A stretch of 64,000 nt of DNA from Pseudoduganella violacea (GTDB taxonomy: Bacteria; Pseudomonadota; Gammaproteobacteria; Burkholderiales; Burkholderiaceae_D), in the NCBI RefSeq assembly GCF_014191875.1, contig NZ_JACHXD010000011.1:171830-235829 (forward strand). The letters are read 5' to 3'. The translations under genes were made by a program, and so were the position numbers. Below the pieces are notes generated by a model. It did no database searches. It had not been told where the DNA came from and saw nothing but the letters and a program-made list of their open reading frames with translations. Below are positions 1 through 7,488 of this stretch, in pieces; within the stretch, counting starts at the first letter, position 1, and every line of letters starts with the position of its first letter.

Positions 1-981
1 CTGCTCGAGTTTCGCGACATCTTCCTGCAAAGCTTCGCCACGCTGGACAGCGAGGGCGCCATCGACAACACCCTGAGCCGGGTCTTCCTGAGCGCCATCG
101 TGCTGCTGCTCAAGATGATCTTGCCGCTGTTTGTGGTGCCCCTGTTCGTTGTGCTGGGCAGCCTGGTGCCGGGCGGTTGGACCATGTCCTTCAAGAACTG
201 GATGCCCAAGTTCGAACGCCTGAGCCCGATGGCCAATCTGGGCCGCACTTTTTCCGGCAAACATGGCTTCGAGCTGCTGATCTCGATCGCCAAGGCCGGC
301 GTGCTGCTGTGGGTGCTGTCCCATGTGGCGCGCGCCAGCGTCAGCGACTATGCGCGCCTGCAGGGCATGCCGCTCAACGAGGCCATGCTGCAAGGTTCCA
401 GCCTGATGCTCGACGGCCTGATGTCGCTGGTGGTGATCTTCATCCTGTTCGCCGTGGTCGATGTGCCGGCCCAGGCCTTCTTCTTCACCCAGGGCCAGCG
501 CATGAGCAAGCAGGAGCTCAAGGAAGAATACAAGAGCAATGAAGGGCGGCCCGAAGTGCGCCAGCGCATCCGCCAGCTGCAGCGCGCCCTGGCCCAGCGC
601 AGCGCGCGCAAGACCGTGCCCACGGCCGACGTGGTGATCGTCAATCCGGAACACTACGCGGTGGCCTTGAAGTACGACGAGCAGCGCGCCGAAGCGCCGT
701 TCGTGGTGGCCAAGGGCGTCGACGAAATGGCGCTGTACATCCGCCAGATCGCCGCCGAATTCCAAATCGAGGTGCTGCCATTGCCGCCCCTGGCCCGCGC
801 CATCTACAATACCAGCCAGGTTAACCAGCAGATACCGGTGCCCCTCTACCAGGCGGTATCGCAGGTGCTGCACTATGTGCTGCAGCTGAAGGCCTTCCGC
901 TCTGGCCAGCGCCAGGGCGAACCGCTGTTCCCGAGTCAAGTTCCCGTACCAACATCCATGAGTGAGGTTTCGCCGTCATGA
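1..981 (+). CDS. flhB: Flagellar type III export protein FlhB (5' end outside window)
   Basis: Partial: the frame is open from base 1, giving 326 residues to the stop. FlhB is the substrate-specificity switch of the flagellar export gate. The visible part has hydrophobic membrane helices (base 100 onward), the charged linker and the cytoplasmic domain. The autocleavage site, normally NPTH, reads N-P-E-H at 643-654, followed by the usual YAVALKYD context; the Asn-Pro pair needed for cleavage is intact but Thr is replaced by Glu. The downstream flhA start overlaps the stop by 4 bases (ATGA), so the two are co-translated. Family identity is clear from the export-gate sequence and from the flhA neighbour. 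Confidence 0.95.
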   Translation: MLEFRDIFLQSFATLDSEGAIDNTLSRVFLSAIVLLLKMILPLFVVPLFVVLGSLVPGGWTMSFKNWMPKFERLSPMANLGRTFSGKHGFELLISIAKAGVLLWVLSHVARASVSDYARLQGMPLNEAMLQGSSLMLDGLMSLVVIFILFAVVDVPAQAFFFTQGQRMSKQELKEEYKSNEGRPEVRQRIRQLQRALAQRSARKTVPTADVVIVNPEHYAVALKYDEQRAEAPFVVAKGVDEMALYIRQIAAEFQIEVLPLPPLARAIYNTSQVNQQIPVPLYQAVSQVLHYVLQLKAFRSGQRQGEPLFPSQVPVPTSMSEVSPS

Positions 982-3065
982 ATTTCCTGAACCGGCTGGT
1001 TGCCGAATTGCGTCGCCACAAAGTCGCCACCCCGCTCTTTGTGGTGATGCTGCTGGCGATGATCATCCTGCCGCTGCCGGCCATCCTGCTGGATGTGCTG
1101 TTTACCTTCAATATCGTGCTGGCCCTGATCGTGATCCTGGTCAGCGTCAGCGCCAAGCGCCCGCTCGACTTCTCGGTCTTCCCGACCGTGATCCTGGCCA
1201 CCACGCTGATGCGCCTGACCTTGAACGTGGCCTCGACCCGGGTCGTGCTGCTGCGCGGCCACGAGGGCACGCACGCGGCCGGTAAGGTGATCGAAGCCTT
1301 CGGCAATGTGGTGGTGGGCGGCAATTTCGTGGTCGGCCTGGTGGTGTTCGTGATCTTGATGATCATTAACTTCGTCGTCGTGACCAAGGGCGCCGAGCGC
1401 ATTTCCGAAGTGTCGGCCCGCTTCACCCTGGACGCCTTGCCGGGCAAGCAGATGGCCATCGACGCCGACCTCAATGCCGGCTTGATCAACCAGGAACGCG
1501 CCCAGCAGCGCCGCCGCGAAGTGGCGATGGAAGCGGACTTCTACGGCGCCATGGACGGCGCCTCGAAATTCGTGCGCGGCGACGCCATCGCCTCGATACT
1601 GATCCTGATCATCAATATCGTCGGCGGCGTGGCCATCGGCGCCCTGATGCAGAACATGTCCTTCGGCGACGCCTTCCGCCAGTACGCCCTGCTGACCATC
1701 GGCGACGGCCTGGTGGCCCAGGTGCCGGCCCTGCTGCTGTCGGCCGCCGCCGCCATCATCGTGACCCGCGTCAGCGACGCGGGCGACTTCGAGCAGCAGG
1801 TCAGCAGCCAGCTGCTGGCCTCGCCAAGCGTGCTGGGCAGCGCCGCGGCCGTGATGGTGGTGCTGTCCATCGTGCCGGGCATGCCGTGGATGATGTTCAT
1901 GAGCTTCGCGGCCGTGGTCGGCTACGTGGCTTGGCGCATGAGCTTGCGCAAGGCCGCGCCCGCGCCCTCGAATATCGCGGCGATCGAAGCGGCGCTGCGC
2001 GAAGAGAAGGTGCCGGAACTCGAATGGCAGAACTTGCCGGCGGTGCAGCCGCTGCAGGTGCTGCTCGGCTATAAGCTGGTGGGCATGATCGACAAGGGCC
2101 ATGGCGAGCCGCTGACCAAGCGCCTGCGCGGCGTGCGCCAGAGCGTGTCCGAAGGCATGGGCCTGGTGGTGCCGCCGATCGCCGTGCGCGACGACCTGAG
2201 CCTGAAACCGTCGGCCTATACCGTGGTGCTGGGCGGCGCGGCCGTGGCCCAGGCCGAAGTGTTCGCCGAGCTGCTGATGGCGATTCCCTCGCCCACCGTG
2301 TACGGCCAGATCGACGGCATTCCCGGCGTCGAGCCGGCCTATGGCATGCCCGTGACCTGGATCGAGCCGGACGCCAAGGCCAACGCCCTGGGCATGGGTT
2401 ACCAGGTGGTGGAGGCGCCGAGCGCGATCGCCACCCATGTGTCCAAGCTGATCCGCGAATACCTGCCCGAGCTGTTCCGCCACGACGATGTGGCCGCCAT
2501 CATGGAACGCTTGACGGCGCTCTCGCCCAAGCTCGGCGGCGCGCTCGACAAGGCGCTCACGCATACCCAGCTGCTGCGCGTGTTCCGCGTGCTGCTGGCC
2601 GAAAACGTCTCGCTGAAAGACATCGTGCCGATCGCCACCACCTTGCTCGACAGCTCGGAAACCACCAAGGACCCGATCTTGCTGGCGGCCGAGGTGCGCT
2701 GCGCGCTGCGGCGCCAGATCGTGGCCGGCCTGTTCGGCCAGAAGAGCGAGATGCTGGCCTTCAATCTGGGCGGCGAGCTGGAAAACATGCTGCTCGGCTC
2801 GCTCAACCAGGCGCGCCAGAGCGGCAAGGTGGCGCTCGACAACTTCCCGATCGATCCGCATCTGCTGCAGCAGCTGCAGGTGAATATGCCGGTGGCGCGC
2901 GAGCAGATGAAGCAGCAGGCCACGCCGCCGCTGCTGCTGGTGCTGCCGCAGATCCGGCCGCTGCTGGCGCGCTATGCGCGCCTGTTCGCGCCGGGCCTGC
3001 ATGTGCTGTCGTATAACGAAGTGCCGGAAAACCGCGAAGTGAGCATCATCGGCACGGTGGGTTAA
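978..3065 (+). CDS. flhA: Flagellar export gate protein FlhA
   Basis: 695 residues, the normal length for FlhA. The N-terminal half contains about eight membrane segments and the conserved FHIPEP-family cytoplasmic loop (TLDALPGKQMAID and the following charged region), the C-terminal half is the soluble domain that docks chaperone-substrate complexes. It forms the ion-driven export gate with FlhB, whose stop codon overlaps this start. No flhF or flhG follows; a terminator hairpin lies directly downstream and the next gene is on the other strand, so this is the end of the flhBA unit here. Confidence 0.97.
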   Translation: MNFLNRLVAELRRHKVATPLFVVMLLAMIILPLPAILLDVLFTFNIVLALIVILVSVSAKRPLDFSVFPTVILATTLMRLTLNVASTRVVLLRGHEGTHAAGKVIEAFGNVVVGGNFVVGLVVFVILMIINFVVVTKGAERISEVSARFTLDALPGKQMAIDADLNAGLINQERAQQRRREVAMEADFYGAMDGASKFVRGDAIASILILIINIVGGVAIGALMQNMSFGDAFRQYALLTIGDGLVAQVPALLLSAAAAIIVTRVSDAGDFEQQVSSQLLASPSVLGSAAAVMVVLSIVPGMPWMMFMSFAAVVGYVAWRMSLRKAAPAPSNIAAIEAALREEKVPELEWQNLPAVQPLQVLLGYKLVGMIDKGHGEPLTKRLRGVRQSVSEGMGLVVPPIAVRDDLSLKPSAYTVVLGGAAVAQAEVFAELLMAIPSPTVYGQIDGIPGVEPAYGMPVTWIEPDAKANALGMGYQVVEAPSAIATHVSKLIREYLPELFRHDDVAAIMERLTALSPKLGGALDKALTHTQLLRVFRVLLAENVSLKDIVPIATTLLDSSETTKDPILLAAEVRCALRRQIVAGLFGQKSEMLAFNLGGELENMLLGSLNQARQSGKVALDNFPIDPHLLQQLQVNMPVAREQMKQQATPPLLLVLPQIRPLLARYARLFAPGLHVLSYNEVPENREVSIIGTVG

Positions 3066-3106
3066 GCGCTGGCCGGGCGGGCGCGGCGGCCGCTGGACGG
3101 GACAAG

Positions 3107-3131
3107 AAAACGGCCGCGCTGCGGCCGTTTT
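3107..3131. terminator. Bidirectional intrinsic terminator between flhA and the convergent FliK-like gene
   Basis: Perfect hairpin with 7-bp CGGCCGC arms and a 3-base loop, flanked by AAAA on the left and TTTT on the right, so it can work on both strands between two convergent genes. Confidence 0.85.
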
Positions 3132-3150
3132 GACGTGCGCGGCGGGCCGC

Positions 3151-4110
3151 TCAGGCGGCCGGCGCGGCGGCCGCTTCGTGCAGTTCCGGCTGCGGCGGCT
3201 GCGACAGCATGACGGCGATATCGGCCATGGCCTTGAATAGCGGCGGCGTCAGCAGCATGACCTGGGCCGGGTTCGGATTGTTATTGGCCGCGTCGATCAG
3301 CGGCAGCTCGCGCATCAGGCGCGCGCGCAGGATCGACAGGCCGCAATGGCTGGCGATGCTGGCGATGTGCGGCAGCATTTCGCGCATATATTGCATGGCG
3401 GCCGTTTGCGCGGCGCCGATTTCCAGCACCACCACACTGGCGCCGGCCGGTTCCATCTGGATCACCACCTTGCCCAGCTCGTGCAGGTGCAGCTCCAGGC
3501 GCAGGGCCACGCGCACGCGGCGCCGGCGCTGGGTCTCGCTGGCCGGTCCCGGCTCGCGCGCCACCACGCGCAGCACCAGTTTTTCCGCTCCCCAGGCATA
3601 GACGGCGAAGCGCCAGGCATCCATTTCCGAGACGAAGGGCAGGCCGGTATGCTCGCGCAGGGTGTTCTGGCGCGGGTCGGCCAGGAACAGGCTGCCCGGC
3701 AGGTGCTTGCCCTGGGCCTGCTCCTGCATGGCGGCGCGCTGCTCGCCATAGGTGCGCACCATGACTTGCCAGGTCATGGCCATGATATTCGGGTCCGGCG
3801 CATGCCAGACGATCTGGCGCGCCAGCAGCTGGTTCGGCAGCATGGCGGCGGACTCGCCCGCCAGCAGGGACTGGGCGCTGGCCACGCCGGCGGCGGCCGC
3901 GGCGGCATGGCCCGGCTGCGCCAGCAGGTCGGCGGCCTCGGCCAGTACGGCCGGCACGGCCGGCGCCTGTTGCGGCAGATTGAAGTCGGGCGCCTTGGCC
4001 GGCACATTCTGCACCGGCGGCACGGGCAGGGCCTGGCTCGGCTGCACGCGCACCATCTGTTCGTGGACGGTCAGCGCCGGATTGGTGGGAAGAACGCGGT
4101 CAATTGCCAT
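3151..4110 (-). CDS. FliK-like flagellar protein (probable hook-length control homologue)
   Basis: 319 residues. The N-terminal 150 residues are rich in Ala, Pro and Gln and look disordered. Residues about 200-270 read as a FliK C-terminal-type domain: alternating beta strands (RVALRLELHLHELGKVVIQM) followed by a helix and a strand ending in a Leu/Arg-rich helix. FliK measures hook length and triggers the export switch in FlhB. The gene sits between flhBA and flagellin, which is the right context. The match is from pattern only; the protein is shorter and more divergent than standard FliK, so it could be another flagellar accessory protein. Confidence 0.5.
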   Translation of the reverse strand: MAIDRVLPTNPALTVHEQMVRVQPSQALPVPPVQNVPAKAPDFNLPQQAPAVPAVLAEAADLLAQPGHAAAAAAGVASAQSLLAGESAAMLPNQLLARQIVWHAPDPNIMAMTWQVMVRTYGEQRAAMQEQAQGKHLPGSLFLADPRQNTLREHTGLPFVSEMDAWRFAVYAWGAEKLVLRVVAREPGPASETQRRRRVRVALRLELHLHELGKVVIQMEPAGASVVVLEIGAAQTAAMQYMREMLPHIASIASHCGLSILRARLMRELPLIDAANNNPNPAQVMLLTPPLFKAMADIAVMLSQPPQPELHEAAAAPAA

Positions 4111-4134
4111 AAGACAAAAACACTAGCACGGAAT

Positions 4135-4166
4135 AGAAAAAAAGCCAACCGGATGTCCGGTTGGCT
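4135..4166 (-). terminator. Intrinsic terminator of the flagellin gene
   Basis: Perfect 10-bp inverted repeat (AGCCAACCGG / CCGGTTGGCT) with an ATGT loop; read on the minus strand it is followed by a run of T. It lies 43 bases past the flagellin stop. Confidence 0.88.
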
Positions 4167-4208
4167 CCTGTCCAACCCGGCCGCAGGCGGCCGGGAAAGC
4201 GGCTGCGA

Positions 4209-5066
4209 TTACTGCAGCAGGGACATGACCATCGAGGACATGCTGTTGCTTTGTTTCAGCATGGCGGTACCAGCTTGCAGCAGCATCTGGGCCGACGTCA
4301 TTTTCGAGCTTTCGGTCGCGAAGTCCACGTCCATGATACGGCCGGTAGCGGCCTTGGTGTTGGTGGAGATGTTGGCCAAGTTGCTGTTCACGTGGTCCAG
4401 ACGGTTGGCGGTTGCACCCAGGGAGGACTGCACTTTGCCCACGGAAGCGATGGCCGTTTCCAGTTTGGTGATGGTGCCGTTGGCGGCGGTGCCGGTGGCG
4501 ATTTCGGTGCCGGTGGCGGCGCCGGTGTAGTTGGCGGTGGCGGCGCTGACGTCGGTGACGATCTGGCTCATGTCGGTGGTCAGGTTGATCGCCATGGTTT
4601 CGCTGGCGGCTGCACCGATCTGGAAGGTCATCGAGCTGGCGATGGTACCGCCCACCAGCAGTTTGGAGCCACCGAAGGTGGTGTTTTTCAGCACGTTGCC
4701 CAGTTCTTGGCCCAGCGCGTCGAATTCGGACTGCATGGCGCTCTTGTCGGCGGTGGTCGAGGAGGCGTCAGCGGCCTGGGTGGCCAGATCCTTCATGCGC
4801 ACCAGCATATTGGTCACTTCGTTGAAAGCGCCTTCAGCGGTTTGCAGCATCGAGGTGCTGTTCTGGGTATTTTGCATCGCCACGGACATGCCGCTGGTCT
4901 GAGCTTTCAGACGGGTTGCGATCTGCAGGCCAGCAGCGTCGTCCATTGCCGAGTTCACGCGGAAACCGGTGCTCAGGCGGGTCATCGAGGTCGACAGGGT
5001 AGCCTGGGTTTTGGAGATCGAGTTTTGTGCCGACAGGGCAGCGTTGTTGGTGTGAAGGCTCAGCAT
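4209..5066 (-). CDS. fliC: Flagellin, short lateral-type
   Basis: 285 residues with the conserved D0/D1 N-terminus (LSTSMTRLSTGFRVNSAMDD) and C-terminus (RLDHVNSNLANISTNT, MVMSLLQ), and only a small variable centre rich in Thr, Ser and Ala. From memory the ends resemble lateral flagellins (LafA, also about 285 residues) more than long polar flagellins. The Ser/Thr-rich centre offers O-glycosylation sites, and a glycan island starts 134 bases upstream. A good ribosome site (AGGAG, 7 bases before ATG) supports the start. Secreted through the flagellar export apparatus and polymerised as the filament. Confidence 0.95.
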   Translation of the reverse strand: MLSLHTNNAALSAQNSISKTQATLSTSMTRLSTGFRVNSAMDDAAGLQIATRLKAQTSGMSVAMQNTQNSTSMLQTAEGAFNEVTNMLVRMKDLATQAADASSTTADKSAMQSEFDALGQELGNVLKNTTFGGSKLLVGGTIASSMTFQIGAAASETMAINLTTDMSQIVTDVSAATANYTGAATGTEIATGTAANGTITKLETAIASVGKVQSSLGATANRLDHVNSNLANISTNTKAATGRIMDVDFATESSKMTSAQMLLQAGTAMLKQSNSMSSMVMSLLQ

Positions 5067-5150
5067 TTGTAACTCCTGTTAGTGTGGGTTCGGTTCGGAG
5101 CCGCAGGTTCTTGCGCTCTCAAAAGTACAAGACGACCGCCCGCGCCCGCT

Positions 5151-5190
5151 TATTAAATTCTTTGTGGAAATTTTTTGAAATTTTTTGCGC
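5151..5190. promoter_or_regulatory. Phased A/T tracts upstream of flagellin
   Basis: Two copies of GAAATTTTTT spaced about 10 bases, plus a third AT run, in otherwise GC-rich DNA. Phased tracts of this kind usually bend DNA and can act as UP-type promoter elements. I could not find a convincing sigma-28 promoter between here and the flagellin start. Confidence 0.35.
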
Positions 5191-5199
5191 CACCGGTTT

Positions 5200-6285
5200 T
5201 CATTGCAATTGTATAAATAGGGCGCCGCCCATCACGAAAGCGGCGGCGACGCGCGCGGCGTGCGCGGCCAGCCAGGCGTCGCCGGCCTGGCGCGGGCCGT
5301 CGCCGAAGGGCCAGCGGTAATCGTCAAGGATGAGCCAGCCGCCCGGGGCCAGGTAGCCGGTCCAGGCCGCGACGTCGGCGGCCACGGCCGGGGCGCTATG
5401 GTTGCCGTCGATATGCAGCAGGGCGATGCGGCCGCCGTAGTCGGTGCGGCCGAACGCCGCGCTGGTGACCGTGCGCTGCTGCCGGTACCGGGCAGCGGCC
5501 TCGACCGAGGGCAGGCGCAGATAATTGAGGTCGCCGGCGGCGTACGGCAGCAGGTGGGCTTCGAAGGCGCGCAGCATTTCCGCGTAATCGTAGTGCGGCA
5601 GGCAGGCGTCGACCAGGCCGCCCGCGTCATGCTGGACGGCGGCGCTGCCGGACCAGGGGTCAACGCACAGGGTGGGGCCGATGCCGTACAGGCGGGCCAG
5701 ACGGTTCAGCACGAAGGCGGACTTGCCGTAGGCGCTGCCGATCTCCACCACATCGCCGGCCACGGCGTGGCGGGCGATACTGGCCAGAGCGGCAATCTTG
5801 TCGTTGTCGCACATGCCGGGAATGGCATGGGCGTGGCGGAACAGCGCCACCAGTTCGCCGCGCGCCAGCGCGGGCCGGGCGGCCACGCTCGACGCCAGCT
5901 CGGGCGGCAAATGGGCGCAGCGGTCGGCCTGGACTTGCGCGGCATGGAAGGGCGCCAGCTCTTCCGCCAGAGGCCAGGGATTGAGCAGCGGCACCGGCAG
6001 CGCGCCTTCCTGCGCCAGACGCTGCAGCGCGCTCCAGACCACCGGATGGGGGGTGAAGATGCCGCCCACGCCGTGGGCCTGGATCTGGGCGCGCAGCGCG
6101 GCGGCGAATTGCGGCTCGTGGATATAGGGCAGGTGCAACCAGGCCGGGTAGTGCGCCTGGGCCGTGTCGTAGGCCAGCGAGGAGGCGCCGATGGCCGCCA
6201 GGCCATGGCGCCGGCAATGCTCGAGGTAGGCGAGGGCGCGCGGCATCCCTGCCGGAAAGATCAAGACGGGCGCGGAGGGGGACAT
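5200..6285 (-). CDS. Two-domain protein: Rossmann-like (pre-ATP-grasp type) N-terminus plus class I SAM methyltransferase
   Basis: 361 residues. Residues 1-130 (LIFPAGMPRALAYLEHC onward) read like the Rossmann-type pre-ATP-grasp domain seen before ATP-grasp ligases, but no ATP-grasp part follows. Residues about 160-340 are a Methyltransf_24-type SAM methyltransferase: glycine motif VVEIGSAYGKS, then LLHIDGNH, then GGWLILDDY. It is the last gene of the minus-strand glycan island, 15 bases after the aminotransferase. Probably modifies a sugar or a precursor made by the neighbours. Start chosen at ATG with GGGAG 8 bases upstream. The substrate cannot be told. Confidence 0.7.
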   Translation of the reverse strand: MSPSAPVLIFPAGMPRALAYLEHCRRHGLAAIGASSLAYDTAQAHYPAWLHLPYIHEPQFAAALRAQIQAHGVGGIFTPHPVVWSALQRLAQEGALPVPLLNPWPLAEELAPFHAAQVQADRCAHLPPELASSVAARPALARGELVALFRHAHAIPGMCDNDKIAALASIARHAVAGDVVEIGSAYGKSAFVLNRLARLYGIGPTLCVDPWSGSAAVQHDAGGLVDACLPHYDYAEMLRAFEAHLLPYAAGDLNYLRLPSVEAAARYRQQRTVTSAAFGRTDYGGRIALLHIDGNHSAPAVAADVAAWTGYLAPGGWLILDDYRWPFGDGPRQAGDAWLAAHAARVAAAFVMGGALFIQLQ

Positions 6286-6300
6286 GGGCCGGCTCCCTGC

Positions 6301-7422
6301 TCAGGGGCGTTGAATCAGCTCGACAATACTGTCCACCTGCGCGTCCTGCAAGTCGGGGAAGATCGGCAGGCAGATCACCTGGCTGGACACCGCGCTGGCC
6401 ACCGGCAGGCGCGCGCGCGCGGCCGACGGCATGCCGCGGTACATGGGGAAGTCGCTGATGAGCGGGAAGAAATAGCGGCGCGCATGGATGCCGGCCTCGC
6501 GCAGCCGCTGATACAGGGCGTCGCGGCTGTGCGGATAGTCGGGGCCGACGAGGATGGGGAAGTAGGCATGGTTCGGCTGCGTGGACGCGGCCGGGGCCGG
6601 GCAGCGGATGCCGGCCACGTCCTGCAGGCCGGCGCGGTAGCGCTGATCGATGCGCGCGCGCCGGGCCAGGGCGCCGTCGATGCCCTTCAGCTGCAGCAGG
6701 CCGAAGGCGGCCGACACCTCGTTCATCTTGCCGTTGATGCCCGGCGCCACCACCGTGACCTCATCGACGAAGCCGAAATTTTTCAGGTGGTCGATGTGGC
6801 GCTTCATCTTGGCGTCCTGGCAGATGATGGCGCCGCCTTCAAAGGTATTGAAGACCTTGGTGGCGTGGAAGCTCAGCACGGAAATGTCGCCGTGCTGCAG
6901 GACGCTTTCGCCGTGGTGGCGCACGCCGAAGGCATGGGCCGCGTCGTAAATGACTTTCAGGCCGTAATTGCTGGCGATTTCCTCGATGCGCTCGACATTG
7001 CAGGGCTGGCCGTAGCAGTGCACCGGCATGATGGCCGTGGTGTGCGGCGTGATCGCCGCCTCGATCTGGTCCGGGTCCAGGTTGAAGGTGTGCGGATCGA
7101 TGTCGACGAAGACCGGGCGGATGCCGTTCCACAGCAGCGAATGGGCGGTGGCCACGAAGGAGTAGGGCGTGGTGATCACCTCGCCGGTGATGCGCAGCGA
7201 CTGCAGCGCGGTAATCAGGGCCAGGGTGCCGTTGGCGAACAGCGAGATATGCGGCACGCCGAGGTAGTCGGCCAGCGCGCGCTCGAGCTGGGCGTGGAAG
7301 GGGCCGCAATTGGTGAGGAATTTGTTTTCCCAGATTTCCTCCAGATAGGGCAGGAACTCCTGCAGCGGCGGCAGGTAGGGCTGGGTCACATAGATGGGGG
7401 CGGGTTTTTTGTCGGAAGTCAT
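6301..7422 (-). CDS. DegT/DnrJ/EryC1/StrS-family sugar aminotransferase
   Basis: 373 residues, usual length. PLP-dependent transamination of a nucleotide-linked keto-sugar. Visible PLP-fold features: substrate loop with N-G-T (residues 64-66), D160 with H163 in the YDAAHAFG motif that contacts the PLP ring, and the Schiff-base lysine K189 in SFHATKVFNTFEGG. It sits in the island between the TPR glycosyltransferase and the two-domain methyltransferase, so it probably makes an amino sugar for flagellin or for a surface glycan. Confidence 0.9.
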   Translation of the reverse strand: MTSDKKPAPIYVTQPYLPPLQEFLPYLEEIWENKFLTNCGPFHAQLERALADYLGVPHISLFANGTLALITALQSLRITGEVITTPYSFVATAHSLLWNGIRPVFVDIDPHTFNLDPDQIEAAITPHTTAIMPVHCYGQPCNVERIEEIASNYGLKVIYDAAHAFGVRHHGESVLQHGDISVLSFHATKVFNTFEGGAIICQDAKMKRHIDHLKNFGFVDEVTVVAPGINGKMNEVSAAFGLLQLKGIDGALARRARIDQRYRAGLQDVAGIRCPAPAASTQPNHAYFPILVGPDYPHSRDALYQRLREAGIHARRYFFPLISDFPMYRGMPSAARARLPVASAVSSQVICLPIFPDLQDAQVDSIVELIQRP

Positions 7423-7488
7423 TCTGGTCTGCGCGGGCGCCGGCCGGGGGCCGGCTCGCCCGCTCCTTTCACGGATCGGTGGATGGAG

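Noticed and set aside
936..3002. Long minus-strand open frame inside flhBA
   Set aside because: Shadow of flhA; rich in His, Gln and Arg with no motif.
5067..5150. Search for a sigma-28 promoter of flagellin
   Set aside because: No TAAA-15-GCCGATAA-like match found; not reported as a feature.
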